Source: Bacteroidaceae bacterium (GTDB lineage: Bacteria > Bacteroidota > Bacteroidia > Bacteroidales > Bacteroidaceae). From it: a stretch of DNA of 24,553 nt. The number at the start of each line of letters is the position of its first letter. Position 1 is the stretch's first letter. The stretch lies in NCBI GenBank assembly GCA_900769765.1, contig CAAGHW010000121.1, forward strand, positions 1 to 24,553, written 5' to 3'. Shown one piece after another: positions 22,325-24,553 of this stretch. The notes under the pieces are model-generated. The model searched no databases. It was not told the DNA's origin and saw only the letters and a program-made list of their open reading frames with translations. Position numbers and translations under genes: made by a program.

Positions 22325-24286
22325 TTATGCGTCGATGTTTGCGTATGTAGCGTTCTGTTCGATGAACTCTCTACGTGGGCCTACATCGTCACCCATAAGC
22401 ATTGAGAAGATGTAGTCGGCTTCCTGTGCGTCGCGGATTGTGACCTGTTTCAAGGTGCGTGTCTCAGGATTCATGGTTGTTGTCCATAGCTGCTCGGGAT
22501 TCATCTCTCCAAGACCTTTGTAACGTTGTATATTGACATCTTTTTCGTTGCCGCCTGCATATTCTCTGATGAATGCGTCTTTCTCCTCGTCTTTGTAGCA
22601 ATATTTCTTGATTTTGCCCTTTGAGCAAAGGTAGAGTGGTGGCATTGCCTTGTATAGGTGGCCGCCTTCGATAATCTCGGGCATGTAGCGATAGAAGAGT
22701 GTCATGATGAGTGTTCCGATGTGAGAACCGTCGACATCGGCATCGGCCATCATGATAATCTTGTGATAGCGTAGCTTCTCGATGTTTGCCTTCTTGCTGT
22801 CCTCGGGGTCGAGTCCAAAGCGTACGCCGATAGCCTGTATGATGTTGTTTACCTCGTCGCTTTCGAAGGCTTTGTGCCACATTACTTTCTCTACGTTAAG
22901 AATCTTACCGCGTAGCGGAAGGATGGCCTGGAACTTGTTCTTGCGTCCCTGTTTTGCAGAACCGCCCGCAGAGTCTCCCTCGACGAGGAACAATTCGCAG
23001 TTTGCGGGGTCTTTGTCTGAACAGTCGGCGAGCTTGCCGGGCATTCCGCAACCGCCCATAGGGCTCTTGCGCTGTACGCTTTCGCGTGCTTTGCGTGCCG
23101 CAATACGTGCTGTAGCTGCAAGGACTACCTTGTCGACAATCATCTTTGCCTCTTTGGGGTGTTCCTCGAGGTAGTATGCCAAAGCCTCGCCCACGGCCTG
23201 GTCTACGGCTCCTGTCACCTCGCTGTTACCGAGTTTGGTCTTTGTCTGTCCTTCGAACTGTGGCTCTGCTACTTTTACCGATACGATTGCTGTCAATCCC
23301 TCGCGGAAGTCTTCGCCGGAAATTTCAACCTTTGCCTTCTCGAGTGCCTTGGTGTCGTCGGCATATTTCTTGAGTGTGCGGGTGAGGGCGCGACGGAAAC
23401 CTGCAAGGTGTGTACCGCCTTCGTATGTATTGATGTTGTTTACGTATGTGTGTACGTTCTCGCTATATCCTGTGTTGTATATAACGGCTGCCTCAATGGG
23501 TACACCGTTCTTCTCGGTGTTCAGGTATATGACATCGCTGATAAGCGGTGTGCGTGATGCGTCGATGTGGCGGACGAACTCTCTCAAACCTTCGGTAGAG
23601 TGGAATGTCTCGCTCTTGTAGTTGCCGTTTTCGTCAGCCTCACGTTTGTCAGTGAGTGTGATTGTGATTCCTGCGTTTAGGTATGCGAGCTCGCGCAGAC
23701 GGGTAGCCAGAATCTGGTACTGGTATTCCGATACCGTGAAGATTGAGTCGTCGGGCTGGAATGTCTGCTTTGTACCGCGTAGGTTTGTCTCTCCGACGCA
23801 GTGAACGGCCTCCAATGGTTTACCGCATGAGTAGTTCTGTACGTAGTGTTTGCCGTCGCGGAAAACCTCGGTCTTCATGTGGGTTGACAGGGCGTTTACG
23901 CAGGACACACCCACGCCGTGCAAACCTCCTGAAACCTTGTAGGAGTCTTTGTTGAACTTACCGCCGGCGTGCAGTACTGTCATTACGACCTCGAGTGCTG
24001 AACGTCCCTCTTTTTCGTGCATGTCGACAGGGATACCGCGTCCGTTGTCCTGTACTGTTATCGAGTTACCGGGGTTGATGGTTACGTTTATATGTGTACA
24101 GTAACCGGCCATTGCCTCGTCGATAGAGTTGTCCACTACCTCATAAACCAGGTGGTGGAGTCCTTTTTCGCTGATGTCGCCAATGTACATGGCAGGGCGT
24201 TTGCGTACTGCCTCCAAGCCTTCGAGGACCTGGATACTGTCGGCAGAATAGCTGGCCGATGTGCTTTTGTTAATGTCTTCGCTCAT
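22325..24286 (-). CDS. gyrB: DNA gyrase subunit B
   Basis: A complete 653-residue ATPase subunit of gyrase, which supercoils DNA together with GyrA. The GHKL ATPase domain shows EVVDNSIDEA, DNGRGIP and GGLHGVGVSCVNALS. The transducer domain contains GGTHLAGFRRALT, with the K-loop region QTKTKLGNSEV. The Toprim domain has LVEGDSAGGSAKQGRKNKFQ and the metal site MADADVDG. The C-terminal GyrA-binding part has QRYKGLGEMNPEQLW and ends with DVGPRREFIEQNA. Length is normal for Bacteroidales, and no quinolone- or aminocoumarin-linked change can be called without a reference. It has its own promoter and follows rpsT on the same strand. Confidence 0.99.
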   Translation of the reverse strand: MSEDINKSTSASYSADSIQVLEGLEAVRKRPAMYIGDISEKGLHHLVYEVVDNSIDEAMAGYCTHINVTINPGNSITVQDNGRGIPVDMHEKEGRSALEVVMTVLHAGGKFNKDSYKVSGGLHGVGVSCVNALSTHMKTEVFRDGKHYVQNYSCGKPLEAVHCVGETNLRGTKQTFQPDDSIFTVSEYQYQILATRLRELAYLNAGITITLTDKREADENGNYKSETFHSTEGLREFVRHIDASRTPLISDVIYLNTEKNGVPIEAAVIYNTGYSENVHTYVNNINTYEGGTHLAGFRRALTRTLKKYADDTKALEKAKVEISGEDFREGLTAIVSVKVAEPQFEGQTKTKLGNSEVTGAVDQAVGEALAYYLEEHPKEAKMIVDKVVLAATARIAARKARESVQRKSPMGGCGMPGKLADCSDKDPANCELFLVEGDSAGGSAKQGRKNKFQAILPLRGKILNVEKVMWHKAFESDEVNNIIQAIGVRFGLDPEDSKKANIEKLRYHKIIMMADADVDGSHIGTLIMTLFYRYMPEIIEGGHLYKAMPPLYLCSKGKIKKYCYKDEEKDAFIREYAGGNEKDVNIQRYKGLGEMNPEQLWTTTMNPETRTLKQVTIRDAQEADYIFSMLMGDDVGPRREFIEQNATYANIDA

Positions 24287-24314
24287 AGTTGATTTTCTAA
24301 CCTAAATAACTCAA

Positions 24315-24346
24315 CAAAGTTAACAAAAAACGCGCTATTTAGCAAA
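24315..24346 (-). promoter_or_regulatory. gyrB promoter
   Basis: Minus-strand TTTG (24346-24343), a 20-base spacer and TAACTTTG (24322-24315). It lies 28 bases before the ATG. The stretch from 24347 to 24445 shows nothing further. Confidence 0.8.
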
Positions 24347-24445
24347 CTTTGACAAGAAAAATAGTGTCTGTTTTTATGCTTTGTTGCAAGCTTTTTTATT
24401 TGTCGGCTTTGAGGGTATCTGTGGGTTGGCCGGTAGGTGCAACAC

Positions 24446-24471
24446 GAAAAGGCTGGAAATAATTCCAGCCT
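24446..24471 (-). terminator. Terminator of rpsT
   Basis: On the minus strand AGGCTGGAA pairs with TTCCAGCCT around TTAT (24471-24450), followed by TTTT. It is 29 bases after the rpsT stop. Confidence 0.85.
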
Positions 24472-24500
24472 CTTGTTCGGTAAATATATGTTTCAATAAA

Positions 24501-24553
24501 TTAGGCTAATTTTGCAATTCTAGCGCAGAGACCAGACTTCAAGTTTGCAGCCT
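24501..24553 (-). CDS. rpsT: Ribosomal protein S20, C-terminal end only (partial)
   Basis: The window edge cuts this gene. Reading the minus strand back from the stop (24501-24503) gives AANLKSGLCARIAKLA, which fits the end of bacterial S20, typically KAANLKS...INKLA. S20 binds 16S rRNA in the small subunit. The rpsT-gyrB order on the same strand supports the call. Only the last 16 codons are visible. Confidence 0.85.
   Translation of the reverse strand, partial: AANLKSGLCARIAKLA

Noticed and set aside
22310..22325. TGGCA...TTTGC as a second sigma-54 promoter
   Set aside because: GG-to-GC spacing is one base too long, and it would read antisense into gyrB.

Overview
The window looks like chromosomal DNA of a Bacteroidales species, closest in style to Prevotella or Bacteroides. 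The evidence is: seven or more promoters with the Bacteroidota -7 box TAnnTTTG, often with a TTTG -33 box 19-20 bases upstream; no Shine-Dalgarno sites but AT-rich leaders; a fused SpmA/SpmB protein; a TonB receptor with an N-terminal carboxypeptidase-regulatory-like domain; and rpsT beside gyrB. The genus is an inference.

Layout. 1-642 is non-coding and rich in nested inverted repeats. 643-5423 is a signalling block: a hybrid histidine kinase carrying its own receiver and HPt domains, an NtrC-type sigma-54 activator one base later, and then a highly expressed-looking coiled-coil lipoprotein gene with a good -24/-12 promoter and a palindrome about 100 bases upstream of its expected start. The kinase pair probably controls the lipoprotein. 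5434-7135 (minus) has a CYTH-domain protein and prfB. 7163-8958 (plus) has a umuDC pair in which UmuD has lost its catalytic serine (Pro at 60, Lys97 kept). 8984-10677 (minus) has spmAB and ybeY. 10746-11048 (plus) looks like an independent structured RNA with its own promoter and terminator. It is followed by an XRE regulator and an AT-rich lipoprotein with a probable beta-barrel tail. 12581-14984 (minus) is a TonB-dependent receptor.

15108-16475 is a secreted alpha/beta hydrolase. 16519-19338 is the operon recR - membrane protein - glycosyltransferase 2 - GNAT acetyltransferase. tRNA-Asp(GTC) follows at 19473. 19583-20311 has no gene but large palindromes. 20312-21229 encodes a lipoprotein whose last 58 codons look like the variable region of a diversity-generating retroelement (DGR) target. 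No reverse transcriptase or template repeat lies in the window. Three hairpins follow its stop codon. 21578-22105 (minus) encodes a secreted protein made mostly of a 24-base tandem repeat. gyrB (minus) and the 3' end of rpsT (minus, cut by the window edge) close the window.

Most worth a second look: the DGR-type variable region without a local retroelement, the serine-less UmuD beside an intact UmuC, the sigma-54 circuit around the lipoprotein gene, and the unassigned structured RNA at about 10782-11048.
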